NCBI GenBank assembly: GCA_016744065.1
Contig: JADGFA010000025.1
Coordinates: forward strand, 1-59,866
Reading direction: 5' to 3'
Origin: Gammaproteobacteria bacterium
GTDB taxonomy: Bacteria > Pseudomonadota > Gammaproteobacteria > SZUA-229
Length of the DNA stretch: 59,866 nt
Part shown: piece after piece, positions 35,272 to 45,354 of the stretch
Layout: the number at the start of each line of letters is the position of its first letter
Numbering within the stretch: the first letter of the stretch is position 1
Translations under genes and position numbers: made by a program
Notes under the pieces: generated by a model
The model's database searches: none
The model's input: the letters and a program-made list of their open reading frames with translations, nothing else
Told to the model about the DNA's origin: nothing

Positions 35272-36060
35272 TTGAGTTATTCTCGCGGTAGCAAAATGAT
35301 TTTTAATAATATCGATATGGATATTGAGCGAGGTAAAGTTACGGCGATTATGGGCCCGAGTGGCACAGGTAAAACAACCCTGTTAAAGCTTATTGGTGGG
35401 CAGCTTAAACCGGATGCTGGAAGTGTGTTTGTTGATGGCGAGAATGTGCATACGCTAAATCAGTCTGCGCTTTATGAATTACGTAGAAGAACCATGGGAA
35501 TGTTATTTCAAAGTGGCGCTTTGCTAACGGATTTATCTGTTTATGATAATGTGGCATTTCCCCTGCGAGAGCATACTTCATTACCTGAAATTGCTATCCA
35601 CCATTTAATTTTATTAAAGCTGGAAGCCGTGGGTTTACGTGGTGCACGGCATTTAATGCCGGCTGAGCTATCAGGTGGTATGGCGCGAAGGGTAGCGCTT
35701 GCACGTGCTATTGCGCTTGATCCTCAGATGATTATGTTTGATGAACCTTTTACCGGGCAGGACCCTATTTCAATGGGGGTACTGGTGAAATTAATACGTG
35801 ATATGAACCGTGCACTGGGAATGACTTCCGTTGTGGTGTCGCATGATGTGGATGAGACAGCAAGTATTTCAGATTATATATACGTCATCTCAGATGGTCA
35901 GGTTGTACAAAGTGGAACACCTGATGAGCTTAAGCACTCTAGCTCTGCCTGGGTTAAACAATTTTTAAATGGTGATGCAGATGGCTCCGTACCATTTCAC
36001 TATTCAGCTCTTCCACTAATGGAAGATTTAATGGCTGGGTCCAGAGGGGCTAAGTCATGA
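35272..36060 (+). CDS. mlaF: Phospholipid-transport ABC ATPase MlaF (true start probably upstream)
   Basis: Cytosolic ATPase of the MlaFEDB complex, which moves phospholipids between the membranes. Walker A G-P-S-G-T-G-K-T is at 28-35, followed by the L-S-G-G-M-A-R-R signature and I-M-F-D-E-P-F-T-G-Q-D-P. The TTG at 35272 is the only conventional start, but it removes the first beta strand of the fold. The frame is open back to 35218 and encodes S-V-N-Q-S-D-I-I-I-K-I-R-G, which fits the missing strand. AAGGA at 35216-35220 is correctly spaced for initiation at ATC 35230. An in-frame ATG at 35212 is followed directly by TAA. Overlaps mlaE by 4 bp. Confidence 0.93.
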   Translation: MSYSRGSKMIFNNIDMDIERGKVTAIMGPSGTGKTTLLKLIGGQLKPDAGSVFVDGENVHTLNQSALYELRRRTMGMLFQSGALLTDLSVYDNVAFPLREHTSLPEIAIHHLILLKLEAVGLRGARHLMPAELSGGMARRVALARAIALDPQMIMFDEPFTGQDPISMGVLVKLIRDMNRALGMTSVVVSHDVDETASISDYIYVISDGQVVQSGTPDELKHSSSAWVKQFLNGDADGSVPFHYSALPLMEDLMAGSRGAKS

Positions 36061-36851
36061 TTGCGGACAAGTATCTGGGGAAGCTACAGCAAATCGGATT
36101 TAAAACGCTCAGTCGATTTGCTCGTGTAGGGCGAGGCAGTCTGTTTTTATGGCAGATTATGACAGGGTTGCTTTATGTTATTCAGCGGCCAAAACTGTTA
36201 ATTCGTCAGTTGTACTATGTTGGTGTGCAAACACTGTTAATTATTCTGGTAGCCGGTTTGTTTATTGGTATGGTGCTGGCGCTACAGTCATATATTGTTC
36301 TGGTTGACTTTGGTGCGGAAGATTCGCTTAGTTTGATGGTGTCATTGAGTGTATTGCGTGAGTTAGGGCCGGTATTTACAGGCTTATTGTTTGCGGGTCG
36401 TGCGGGCTCGGCGTTAACCGCAGAGATTGGCCTGATGAAAAGCACCGAGCAACTTTCTGGTATGGAAATGATGGCGGTGAACCCGATGAAATACATTATT
36501 GCGCCACGTTTTCTGGCAGGTGTTATTGCCGTACCCCTGTTAACCAGTATTTTTATGGCGATTGCTATATTGGGCGGTTATTTTGTGGCTACTGAAATGC
36601 TGGGTATTTACGAAGGTGTTTACTGGTCACAAATGCAGGCTAATGTAGATTTTTATGCAGACTTAATGAACGGCATGATTAAGAGCCTGGTGTTTGGCTT
36701 TGTGGTGGTATGGATTGCGGTGTTTGAAGGTTATGACTGTGTGCCTACTTCAGAAGGCCTGGGGCAGGCGACAACGCGTACGGTAGTGCATGGTTCTCTG
36801 GCAGTATTAGGTCTCGACTTTATACTGACAGCGCTAATGTTTAATGTATAA
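36057..36851 (+). CDS. mlaE: Phospholipid-transport permease MlaE
   Basis: Inner-membrane permease of the Mla complex, 264 residues, five to six hydrophobic helices. The permease signature segment L-R-E-L-G-P-V-F-T-G-L-L-F-A-G-R-A-G-S-A near 101-120 and the E-Q-L-S-G-M-E-M-M-A-V-N-P motif near 131-143 are typical. Start overlaps the mlaF stop by 4 bp. Confidence 0.96.
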   Translation: MIADKYLGKLQQIGFKTLSRFARVGRGSLFLWQIMTGLLYVIQRPKLLIRQLYYVGVQTLLIILVAGLFIGMVLALQSYIVLVDFGAEDSLSLMVSLSVLRELGPVFTGLLFAGRAGSALTAEIGLMKSTEQLSGMEMMAVNPMKYIIAPRFLAGVIAVPLLTSIFMAIAILGGYFVATEMLGIYEGVYWSQMQANVDFYADLMNGMIKSLVFGFVVVWIAVFEGYDCVPTSEGLGQATTRTVVHGSLAVLGLDFILTALMFNV

Positions 36852-36905
36852 GAAGCCATCTTGTTATCTTTGGTTTACAACGTGGTATATAGGAATAAGT
36901 GAAGA

Positions 36906-37367
36906 ATGAATACTCGAAATATAGAAATATTAGTCGGTGGCTTTGTGGTACTCGCGGTTATTGCCATGGTTATGCTTTCATTAAAGGTCAGTAATCTGGT
37001 TAGTTATGGTGATGAAAATGATGTATATGAAATACAGGCTCAGTTTGAAAATATTGGTGGTTTAAAAGAGCGTTCACCAGTGAGTGCAGGTGGCGTGCGA
37101 GTAGGCAAGATTTCAGCTATTAGCTATAACAACAAAGAATTTACAGCAGTTGTAACCTTGCAAATTGAGAGTCGTTATCAATTTCCTGTTGATACCTCTG
37201 CGAGTATTTTAACCGCAGGGTTGCTAGGTGAGCAATACATAGGGCTGGAGCCGGGTGGTGATGAGGAGTACCTGGTAGAGGGTGGGGAAATTGATATTAC
37301 CCAGTCTGCAATGATTCTTGAGCAGATTATTGGGCAGTTTATTTATTCTAAATCCCAGGAAGAATAA
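36906..37367 (+). CDS. mlaD: MCE-domain lipid-transport protein MlaD
   Basis: Periplasmic MCE protein anchored by one N-terminal helix (about 8-27); it forms a hexameric ring channel on MlaE. The MCE domain (about 40-118) has F-E-N-I-G-G-L and S-P-V-S-A-G-G-V-R-V-G-K. Length of 153 is typical. Confidence 0.95.
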   Translation: MNTRNIEILVGGFVVLAVIAMVMLSLKVSNLVSYGDENDVYEIQAQFENIGGLKERSPVSAGGVRVGKISAISYNNKEFTAVVTLQIESRYQFPVDTSASILTAGLLGEQYIGLEPGGDEEYLVEGGEIDITQSAMILEQIIGQFIYSKSQEE

Positions 37368-37414
37368 AATAAATCGTAAATCACATTGTAAGTCGTAACT
37401 TATGGAAATTTAAG

Positions 37415-38023
37415 ATGAAATTATATTTAAGATTATTGTTAGCCTTGTTTATTGGTACCGTTTCGAGCGGTAGTTTTGCGGCTGTGCTCGGGCCAGATGA
37501 GTTGATTAAGGAGACATCTGAAAAAGTCTTGAGTGCGCTGGAGCAGAATAAGGAAAAGTATAAAAGTCAGCCTGATGAAGTATTTAAACTGGTTAATGAC
37601 ATTATTCTTCCGCATCTGGATTTTCGTGCGATGAGTAAGCTGGCGTTGGGTAAAAACTGGCGTAAGGCGAATGATGATCAGCAACTGCGATTTACTGAAG
37701 CGTTTAAAGTTATGTTGATTCGTACCTACAGTAAATCATTAACTGAGTATGCGGGCCAGGAAATTCGATTTTTACCCTACCACCCACCTGCCGAAGGCAA
37801 ACGCACGACCAGGGTGAAGACAGTGATCGATCAGGGCACAGGGCCTGAAATTCCTATTATTTACAGCTTGCGTATTAAGAATGATATCTGGAAGGTGTAT
37901 GACATTAAGATTGATGGTATTAGTCTGGTGACAAATTATCGCAATAGCTTTGCCTCAGATATTCGTAAGGTGGGTATCGATGGCCTGATTGAAAAGCTAC
38001 AGACCAAGTCTGGAAAAGCTTAA
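37415..38023 (+). CDS. mlaC: Periplasmic phospholipid-binding protein MlaC
   Basis: Soluble shuttle carrying phospholipid between the outer-membrane MlaA complex and MlaFEDB. Signal peptide at about 1-22 (S-F-A-A). The Tol-Toluene/MlaC fold shows L-P-H-L-D-F-R-A-M-S near 65-74 and K-V-Y-D-I-K-I-D-G-I-S-L near 165-176. 202 residues. MlaA is not in the window. Confidence 0.94.
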   Translation: MKLYLRLLLALFIGTVSSGSFAAVLGPDELIKETSEKVLSALEQNKEKYKSQPDEVFKLVNDIILPHLDFRAMSKLALGKNWRKANDDQQLRFTEAFKVMLIRTYSKSLTEYAGQEIRFLPYHPPAEGKRTTRVKTVIDQGTGPEIPIIYSLRIKNDIWKVYDIKIDGISLVTNYRNSFASDIRKVGIDGLIEKLQTKSGKA

Positions 38024-38186
38024 AAGAGAGTGCAAGTGTTTTCAAATGGGCACAGAATTTCTGATTTATGCGTCTGTGGCGTATTTACAGATAATTAATT
38101 GAAATTAATGTTTTTATTTGCATTCTTTGCGAACAAACTGCTTTTTTTCAAAAAATGTAAGACGTTATACAGGCAGCAAACTAACC

Positions 38187-38483
38187 ATGTTTAAATTTGA
38201 GCAGAATAAAAACCAGGTCAGGCTCTTTGGCCAGCTTAATTTCGAGACGGTGGCGCAATTACTCAATAAACAAGAAATTGACTTTGATGGTGTTGAGAAT
38301 ACTGAAATTGAGGTCGATTTATCTGAAATTAGCCGTTTTAATAGCGCTTCTTTAGTGCTTTTAATCGAATGGATGAAAATGGCTGATCAAAAAGGTTTGC
38401 AAATCAAGTATCATAGCGCCCCTGAACAACTTATGAAGATTGCACAAGCCTATGGCTTGCAGCATAAGTTGCCATTAACTTAA
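38187..38483 (+). CDS. mlaB: STAS-domain protein MlaB
   Basis: Small cytosolic STAS protein that stabilises MlaF. The 98 residues show the STAS core with E-V-D-L-S-E-I-S-R-F-N-S-A-S near 46-59. I chose the ATG at 38187; an in-frame ATG at 38118 would add a 23-residue basic extension unlike the family. A 163-bp gap separates it from mlaC. The BolA-like gene found between mlaB and murA in E. coli is absent. Confidence 0.87.
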   Translation: MFKFEQNKNQVRLFGQLNFETVAQLLNKQEIDFDGVENTEIEVDLSEISRFNSASLVLLIEWMKMADQKGLQIKYHSAPEQLMKIAQAYGLQHKLPLT

Positions 38484-38526
38484 TCTGGCCTTGTTATGAG
38501 TGTCCGGATCAAAATTAGAATGTTGA

Positions 38527-39786
<1,260 letters not shown>

Positions 39787-39907
39787 AAGATAGTCAACCG
39801 GCAAAAAGAAAAGCCGCTTTTTGCATGTAAGGTCCAGGTAAGGTGGTTCTGGATTTACAGCCTGGTGTTTAAGATTAATGAAAACTAATGTGTAATAATT
39901 AATAATC

Positions 39908-40543
39908 ATGAGTAAGAATATAACCATAGCACTGTCGAAAGGCAGGATATTTAAAGAAACCTTACCGTTGCTTGAAGCTGCGGGAATTACGCCCAAAGAT
40001 GACCCGGAAAAAAGCCGTAAGTTGATTCTTGATACGAATCAGGATGATGTGAAGCTGGTGATTATTCGTGCCACTGATGTGCCGACTTATGTGCAATATG
40101 GTGCAGCGGATATTGGTGTGGCGGGTAAAGATGTTTTAATGGAACATGGTGGTGATGGTTTGTATGAACTGGTTGATTTACATATTGCAAAATGTAAATT
40201 AATGACAGCAGGTATGATTGATTATAAACCCCACGGCGGTCGTTTAAGAGTGGCGACAAAATTTGTTAATGTTGCACGCCAGTATTTTGCCGAGCAGGGT
40301 CAGCAGGTTGAAGTGATTAAGCTTTATGGCTCGATGGAGTTGGGCCCCATTGTCGGTTTATCTGATTTAATTGTTGATGTGGTTGATACGGGTAATACGC
40401 TTAAAGCTAATGGTTTAAAACCTATGGACCATATAGCTGATATAAGTTCTCGTTTAATTGTTAACAAGGCTTCATTAAAAATGAAACATGATCGAATTCA
40501 GCAAATGGTTGAGCAGATGAAAAAGGCTGTCAGTAATGGTTAA
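39908..40543 (+). CDS. hisG: ATP phosphoribosyltransferase, short form HisG
   Basis: First step of histidine synthesis (ATP plus PRPP). The 211-residue length and lack of the C-terminal ACT-like regulatory domain identify the short HisG(S) form, which on established knowledge needs HisZ as regulatory subunit. The [11 protein letters not shown] motif near 156-166 binds PRPP. hisZ is not in the window. Overlaps hisD by 8 bp. Confidence 0.96.
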   Translation: MSKNITIALSKGRIFKETLPLLEAAGITPKDDPEKSRKLILDTNQDDVKLVIIRATDVPTYVQYGAADIGVAGKDVLMEHGGDGLYELVDLHIAKCKLMTAGMIDYKPHGGRLRVATKFVNVARQYFAEQGQQVEVIKLYGSMELGPIVGLSDLIVDVVDTGNTLKANGLKPMDHIADISSRLIVNKASLKMKHDRIQQMVEQMKKAVSNG

Positions 40544-41852
40544 AGGCGAAATGATTGACATCGCACAGTTAAAGGCCGGGCAAGCTGATTTCTGGCAACA
40601 ACTTGATAAAATATTAGCCTGGGAGTCGGTGTCTGATGAACAGGTATTTGATACCGTGAATAATATTTTAAAAGATGTTAAAAATCGCGGTAATGCTGCT
40701 GTTATTGAATATACAAATAATTTTGATCGTATGTCGATTAATGATATGTCTGAACTGGAGATACCAAAATCTCGCTTGGATGAATCGCTTGATAAAATTC
40801 CTGCTGATCAACGCGAAGGATTAGAAAAAGCAGCGGCTCGAGTTCGTGCATATGCAGAGCATCAAAAAATAGAGTCCTGGTCGTATACGGAAGCAGATGG
40901 CACTTTTTTAGGCCAGCAGGTAACACCAATGGACCGTGCGGGCTTATATGTGCCCGGTGGAAAAGCAGCTTACCCGTCTTCCGTTATTATGAATGCGATA
41001 CCTGCAAAGGTAGCCGGTGTACCTGAATTGATTATGGTTGTGCCTACCCCTGATGGTGAAGTTAATGATCTGGTGCTTGCAGCTGCGGCTATTGCAGGTG
41101 TTGATCGGGTGTTTGCTATAGGTGGTGCACAGGCAGTGGCAGCACTTGCATACGGCACAGAAACTATTCCCAGGGTCGATATAATTGTTGGCCCGGGTAA
41201 TATTTATGTCGCAACAGCTAAACGCATGGTGTTCGGTGCGGCGGGTATTGATATGATTGCCGGCCCATCAGAAATTTGTGTGGTTTGTGATGGTAAAACC
41301 GATGCGGACTGGATTGCAATGGATCTGTTTTCACAGGCTGAGCATGATGAGGATGCGCAGTCTATTCTGGTTTGTCCGGATGCTGCTTATATCGAACAGG
41401 TTAAAGTTAGTATTGATAAATTGATTAAAGAAATGCCCCGTGCTGAAATCATTAAAAAATCATTAAATGACCGAGCGCTACTAATCGAAGTGGCTGATAT
41501 GGAAGAAGCTATTGAGATGGCTAATTATATTGCACCGGAGCATTTGGAGCTGTCGATTGATGATGCACGTGAATGGTCGAAAAAAATTCGCCATGCAGGT
41601 GCAATTTTTATGGGTAGATATACTGCCGAAGCACTGGGTGATTATTGTGCCGGCCCGAATCATGTATTGCCAACATCACGTACTGCACGTTTTTCATCAC
41701 CTTTGGGGGTGTATGATTTTCAGAAACGTTCCAGCTTAATTGACTGCTCTGCCGATGGTGCATCTGAACTGGCTAAAACCGCATCTGTATTAGCTCGTGG
41801 TGAAGGTTTAATTGCGCATGCACGATCTGCTGAATATCGTATAAAAGATTAA
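40536..41852 (+). CDS. hisD: Histidinol dehydrogenase HisD
   Basis: Zinc enzyme catalysing the last two steps of histidine synthesis. [11 protein letters not shown] near 140-150, G-P-G-N-I-Y-V near 220-226, the zinc-ligand region S-Q-A-E-H-D-E near 264-270 and G-P-N-H-V-L-P-T are present. An ATG at 40551, with AAAGG upstream, is an alternative start five codons in. 438 residues. Confidence 0.97.
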   Translation: MVKGEMIDIAQLKAGQADFWQQLDKILAWESVSDEQVFDTVNNILKDVKNRGNAAVIEYTNNFDRMSINDMSELEIPKSRLDESLDKIPADQREGLEKAAARVRAYAEHQKIESWSYTEADGTFLGQQVTPMDRAGLYVPGGKAAYPSSVIMNAIPAKVAGVPELIMVVPTPDGEVNDLVLAAAAIAGVDRVFAIGGAQAVAALAYGTETIPRVDIIVGPGNIYVATAKRMVFGAAGIDMIAGPSEICVVCDGKTDADWIAMDLFSQAEHDEDAQSILVCPDAAYIEQVKVSIDKLIKEMPRAEIIKKSLNDRALLIEVADMEEAIEMANYIAPEHLELSIDDAREWSKKIRHAGAIFMGRYTAEALGDYCAGPNHVLPTSRTARFSSPLGVYDFQKRSSLIDCSADGASELAKTASVLARGEGLIAHARSAEYRIKD

Positions 41853-41906
41853 TAGCGTTTTTTCTTTTTACTTTTATGTGAATCGTTTTTTAGTTAACGG
41901 ATAAGA

Positions 41907-42101
41907 GTGAATGCTGTGGGCGATGTCGTACAATTCAAAAAGAAAAAACCATCAGAGAAACACAAAGGTAATACATTGTGTAGGCGTGGTTTTCATAAAT
42001 GGGAAATAGATCAGGAAAAACAGTTTGACGTGAAGCAGGGCAGGCTGGTAACTGTTTATAAGTGTAAGCGTTGCGCTAAGTTTAAAACTGAAGTGAAATA
42101 A
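41907..42101 (+). CDS. Small basic zinc-ribbon-like protein, 64 aa
   Basis: A GTG-start ORF encoding a Lys-rich protein with C25 (T-L-C-R-R-G-F-H-K-W) and a C-terminal Y-K-C-K-R-C-A-K pair, which together with the histidine could form one metal site. Small proteins of this pattern occur in other gammaproteobacteria without assigned function. It is 54 bp after hisD and is followed directly by a strong terminator, which supports a real last gene of the operon. Confidence 0.6.
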   Translation: MNAVGDVVQFKKKKPSEKHKGNTLCRRGFHKWEIDQEKQFDVKQGRLVTVYKCKRCAKFKTEVK

Positions 42102-42138
42102 AAAAGGCTCGAATTATTCGGGCCTTTTTTATTTTTTA
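42100..42138. terminator. Bidirectional rho-independent terminator
   Basis: AAAAAAGGC pairs with GCCTTTTTT and the inner CGAA/TTCG closes around a TTA loop, 14 pairs in all with one T-G. T-runs exist on both strands. It separates the hisGD unit from the convergent hsp20. Confidence 0.9.
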
Positions 42139-42181
42139 AAATTGATAGATATGACTAACGCCTACAGGCGTTTTAGAAGTA

Positions 42182-42619
42182 TCAATTCACTGTTATCTTT
42201 CTTGGCTTAACGGCCTCCTGTTTTGGAATGCTTACTGTCAATACACCGTTGTCACTTTTAGCATCAATTCCTTCGGGGTTAACACCTTCGGGCATAGTGA
42301 ATCGACGATAAAAAATTCCGTGTTTTCTTTCTATGCGTTTGAATCCTTCATGTTCGGTTTTTAGCTCCGAATTTCTTTCTCCTTTAATGGTAAGGATTCC
42401 GTTTTCCATGTGTATGTCGATGTTTTTTGGGTCAACACCAGGGATGTCTGCTATCAGAAGAAACTGATTGTCTTCTTCTTTTATATCCACGGCAGGAGAC
42501 CAGTCGCTAGTCACTACATCACTGTTGTTTTCAAGTTTTTGATTGTGTGAATGTGCGCGGTTCATTTCGTTTTGCAGCTGATCGAAAAGATTCCAGGGGC
42601 TATAATGTGTCATGCTCAT
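42182..42619 (-). CDS. Small heat-shock protein, Hsp20/alpha-crystallin family
   Basis: ATP-independent holdase of 145 residues. The alpha-crystallin domain spans about 38-135, with A-D-I-P-G-V-D-P near 73-80, the L-T-I-K-G-E-R motif, and N-G-V-L-T-V-S-I-P-K near the end, followed by a C-terminal tail. CTGGAG precedes the ATG. A sigma-32-type promoter lies upstream (42672-42699), so heat induction is likely. Confidence 0.95.
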   Translation of the reverse strand: MSMTHYSPWNLFDQLQNEMNRAHSHNQKLENNSDVVTSDWSPAVDIKEEDNQFLLIADIPGVDPKNIDIHMENGILTIKGERNSELKTEHEGFKRIERKHGIFYRRFTMPEGVNPEGIDAKSDNGVLTVSIPKQEAVKPRKITVN

Positions 42620-42671
42620 ATTTTTTCTCCAGTAAATTTAATTTTTGCCTGTTTGTTTCGGCTTAATAAAT

Positions 42672-42699
42672 AGATGGAGATAGAAAATAATTTTTCAAG
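42672..42699 (-). promoter_or_regulatory. Heat-shock (sigma-32) promoter of hsp20
   Basis: On the minus strand CTTGAAA (42699-42693), a 13-bp spacer and CTCCATCT (42679-42672). The consensus is CTTGAAA-N11-16-CCCCATNT, so the -35 is perfect and the -10 has one mismatch. It lies 53 bp upstream of the hsp20 ATG. Confidence 0.78.
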
Positions 42700-42829
42700 T
42701 AAAAAAATATTTTTTTCGCAGAGATATGAAAATATAGAATTATTGGTGTGGGAAATACAGTTAACGTGGTGCTCTCTGTGAACTATGGTTTTATGTTATT
42801 ATTCAGTTAGTGAATATGAGAATAAAAAA

Positions 42830-43924
42830 ATGTCAGTAAAAGTAGAGAATTTAATCCGCAAAGAGATTCAGGCGATCAATGCATATCATGTTCCGGATTC
42901 GGGTGACATGATAAAACTGGATGCAATGGAAAACCCATACCATATGCCAGAAGCATTGATGGATGAATGGCTGGATTTAATTAAAAATGCAGAAATAAAT
43001 CGTTACCCTGACCCTGCGGCGAGTAAGCTTTCTACGGTGCTTAAGTCATACATGGGGGTACCCCTTAATAATTCAAGTGATGCAACCAGTTTAAATGCAG
43101 TTATGCTGGGTAATGGATCAGATGAATTAATCCAGATAATGGCGATGGCGGTGGCGCAACCGGGCAGAAAGATTCTTGCTCCCGAACCGGGTTTCGTTAT
43201 GTATAACATGATAGCTACTTTTGCAGGGCTGGATTATGTTGGTGTGCCATTAAAAGAAGATTTTTCTTTAGATATAAATGCAATGCTGGAAGCAATTAAA
43301 AAAAATCAGCCGGCACTGATTTTTCTGGCGTATCCAAATAACCCTACGGGTAATTTATTTGCAGACGATGAGGTTGTGCAGATATTAAATGCAGCGGAAG
43401 GGCTGGTTGTGGTTGATGAAGCCTACCACCCATTTGCCTGTACCAGTTTTATGCCACGCTTAGGTGAGTTTGATAATCTGCTGGTTATGCGTACAGTTTC
43501 TAAAATGGGTTTAGCGGGTTTGCGCTTAGGATTGTTGGCGGGACCGGAAAAATGGATTACTGAGTTTGATAAAATTCGCCTGCCTTATAATATAAATATT
43601 CTTACGCAGGTGACGGCTGAATTTGCATTAAAGCATGCGGAAGTTTTTGAGCAGCAGGCGGCAATTATTCGTGAACAACGTGACTGGTTGTTTAGTGAGT
43701 TGAGTGATTTTTCTCAGTTTAAAGTTTTCCCCAGTAGAGCAAATTTTATATTGTTAAAAGTCATAGAGGGAGATGCATCTGAAATATTTGAAGCATTGAA
43801 ACGACAGGGTATTTTAATTAAGAATTCACATTCTTCTGGTGGTGTACTAACGCAATGTTTGCGTATTACAGTAGGTAAGCCAGAAGAAAATAAAAAACTA
43901 ATTAATGCGCTTAAAGTGAGTTAG
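42830..43924 (+). CDS. hisC: Histidinol-phosphate aminotransferase HisC
   Basis: PLP aminotransferase of histidine synthesis. A-Y-P-N-N-P-T-G-N near 172-180, V-V-D-E-A-Y near 203-208, and the PLP lysine in R-T-V-S-K-M-G-L-A-G-L-R-L-G near 226-239 are present. I chose the ATG at 42830 (364 residues, close to the usual 350-360); an ATG at 42785 would add 15 residues. Separated from hisD by hsp20, so it is transcribed alone. Confidence 0.95.
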   Translation: MSVKVENLIRKEIQAINAYHVPDSGDMIKLDAMENPYHMPEALMDEWLDLIKNAEINRYPDPAASKLSTVLKSYMGVPLNNSSDATSLNAVMLGNGSDELIQIMAMAVAQPGRKILAPEPGFVMYNMIATFAGLDYVGVPLKEDFSLDINAMLEAIKKNQPALIFLAYPNNPTGNLFADDEVVQILNAAEGLVVVDEAYHPFACTSFMPRLGEFDNLLVMRTVSKMGLAGLRLGLLAGPEKWITEFDKIRLPYNINILTQVTAEFALKHAEVFEQQAAIIREQRDWLFSELSDFSQFKVFPSRANFILLKVIEGDASEIFEALKRQGILIKNSHSSGGVLTQCLRITVGKPEENKKLINALKVS

Positions 43925-44195
43925 GTTTAGCGGGTGTTATCAGGCCGGAATTTTTCATAGCTTGCTTTTTAACTAAAGCTGAAAGGTGTTTACTGGTGTT
44001 GCTTCTGAATTGTATCTTCCAGAAGAGTGGTCAGGCATATAGTTTTCCTGGTCTATATGCGTGGTTTTTCACACATGAGCTGAGTTTTTTATTCCTGGTT
44101 CTGTCGATTGATTCTTTGAAGATGCAATTTAGATTAATGCGTAATTAATTTATCAAGAATCTTCATCATTTTTTGCCAGGCTCTGATGATCCGTA

Positions 44196-45299
44196 TTATT
44201 CGTTGGGTCTTTGTTCCAGGGTTGCCTGCGTAACAAAGCTTTGTCGTTCACGAATGCCATTTATTTGAATTTTATCTCCGGGCCGACCATCGGCAATTGC
44301 ATTTAATACATCGCGGGTATCACGAATAATGCTTTTATTGATGTGGGTAATTATATCACCTACACGAATCCCGCCCATTTCCGCAGGGCCACGATCAAAT
44401 ACATCGGTAATTAACACACCCTGAATATCAGGTAAACCAATGCGTTGTAACATTTGTTTGTTTAAGTCAACGCCTTCTACACCTAACCAGCCTCGAATGA
44501 CTTCACCATTTTCAATAATTTGTTTGACGACATCTGTTACCAGATTGATGGGAATAGCGAAACTTATTCCCAGGTAATTTCCAGTCTGGCTATAAATGGC
44601 CGAGTTTATGCCGAGTATTTCACCTTGCGTATTGATTAATGCACCACCGGAGTTCCCTTTGTTTATAGCCGCATCTGTTTGTATGAAGTTTTCGTATGTA
44701 TTTAAACCGACTCTATCCCGGCCGGTTGCACTGATGATTCCCTGGGTGACAGTTTGTCCAATACCAAATGGGTTGCCAATAGCAAGTACGATATCACCAA
44801 CTTGAGTGTTGTTACTGTTTGCAATGGTTACGGCGGGTAACTGTTTTAATTGAGTGGAGATAACCGCAAGATCTGTGTCCGGATCGAGGCCAATTATCTG
44901 TGCGTCCAGTGTGCGCCCATTATGAAGAACCACTTCTATTTTTTGGGCACCATCAACTACATGGTTGTTAGTGACAATATAACCATCTGAACTAATGATG
45001 ACGCCAGAGCCTTTGTTGGGTCTGATTTTGAATTTGGCTGGACTGGTTTGAGTTAGCTGCTGATTTTCTGATAACAGGCTTTGCTTTTCTTTTACCAGGT
45101 GGTAAGCATTGATGCTTACGACTGAAATGGCTGCTTTATTTACCGCATCAGCATAACTGTCAGGCGCTTTATTTAAGTTAACCTGTGTTGCCTGGAATAT
45201 ATTAGAATCCATTGTTGAGAAGGCTATGATAACGCCACCTGTTAACAGGCCGATAAGCGCCCAGCTAAAAAGAAAACGTGTAGAATGCGGTTTATTCAT
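44196..45299 (-). CDS. degS: DegS/AlgW-type membrane-anchored serine protease
   Basis: Periplasmic HtrA-family protease with an N-terminal anchor (about 8-28), trypsin-like domain and a single PDZ domain (about 270-357). Catalytic triad: H113 in T-N-N-H-V-V, D143 in D-T-D-L-A-V, S217 in G-N-S-G-G-A. One PDZ plus membrane anchor fits DegS/AlgW, which on established knowledge starts RseA cleavage and sigma-E release, not DegP. A position after hisC matches the Pseudomonas arrangement. Confidence 0.92.
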   Translation of the reverse strand: MNKPHSTRFLFSWALIGLLTGGVIIAFSTMDSNIFQATQVNLNKAPDSYADAVNKAAISVVSINAYHLVKEKQSLLSENQQLTQTSPAKFKIRPNKGSGVIISSDGYIVTNNHVVDGAQKIEVVLHNGRTLDAQIIGLDPDTDLAVISTQLKQLPAVTIANSNNTQVGDIVLAIGNPFGIGQTVTQGIISATGRDRVGLNTYENFIQTDAAINKGNSGGALINTQGEILGINSAIYSQTGNYLGISFAIPINLVTDVVKQIIENGEVIRGWLGVEGVDLNKQMLQRIGLPDIQGVLITDVFDRGPAEMGGIRVGDIITHINKSIIRDTRDVLNAIADGRPGDKIQINGIRERQSFVTQATLEQRPNE

Positions 45300-45354
45300 A
45301 ATTATAAATTTTTCCAGTTAATCTCTTTCTTAGTTTAATTTTAGTGGAGCACAT

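Noticed and set aside
39801..39824. Hairpin GCAAAAAG/CTTTTTGC after murA as terminator
   Set aside because: AT-rich stem with no T-run behind it; left unassigned.
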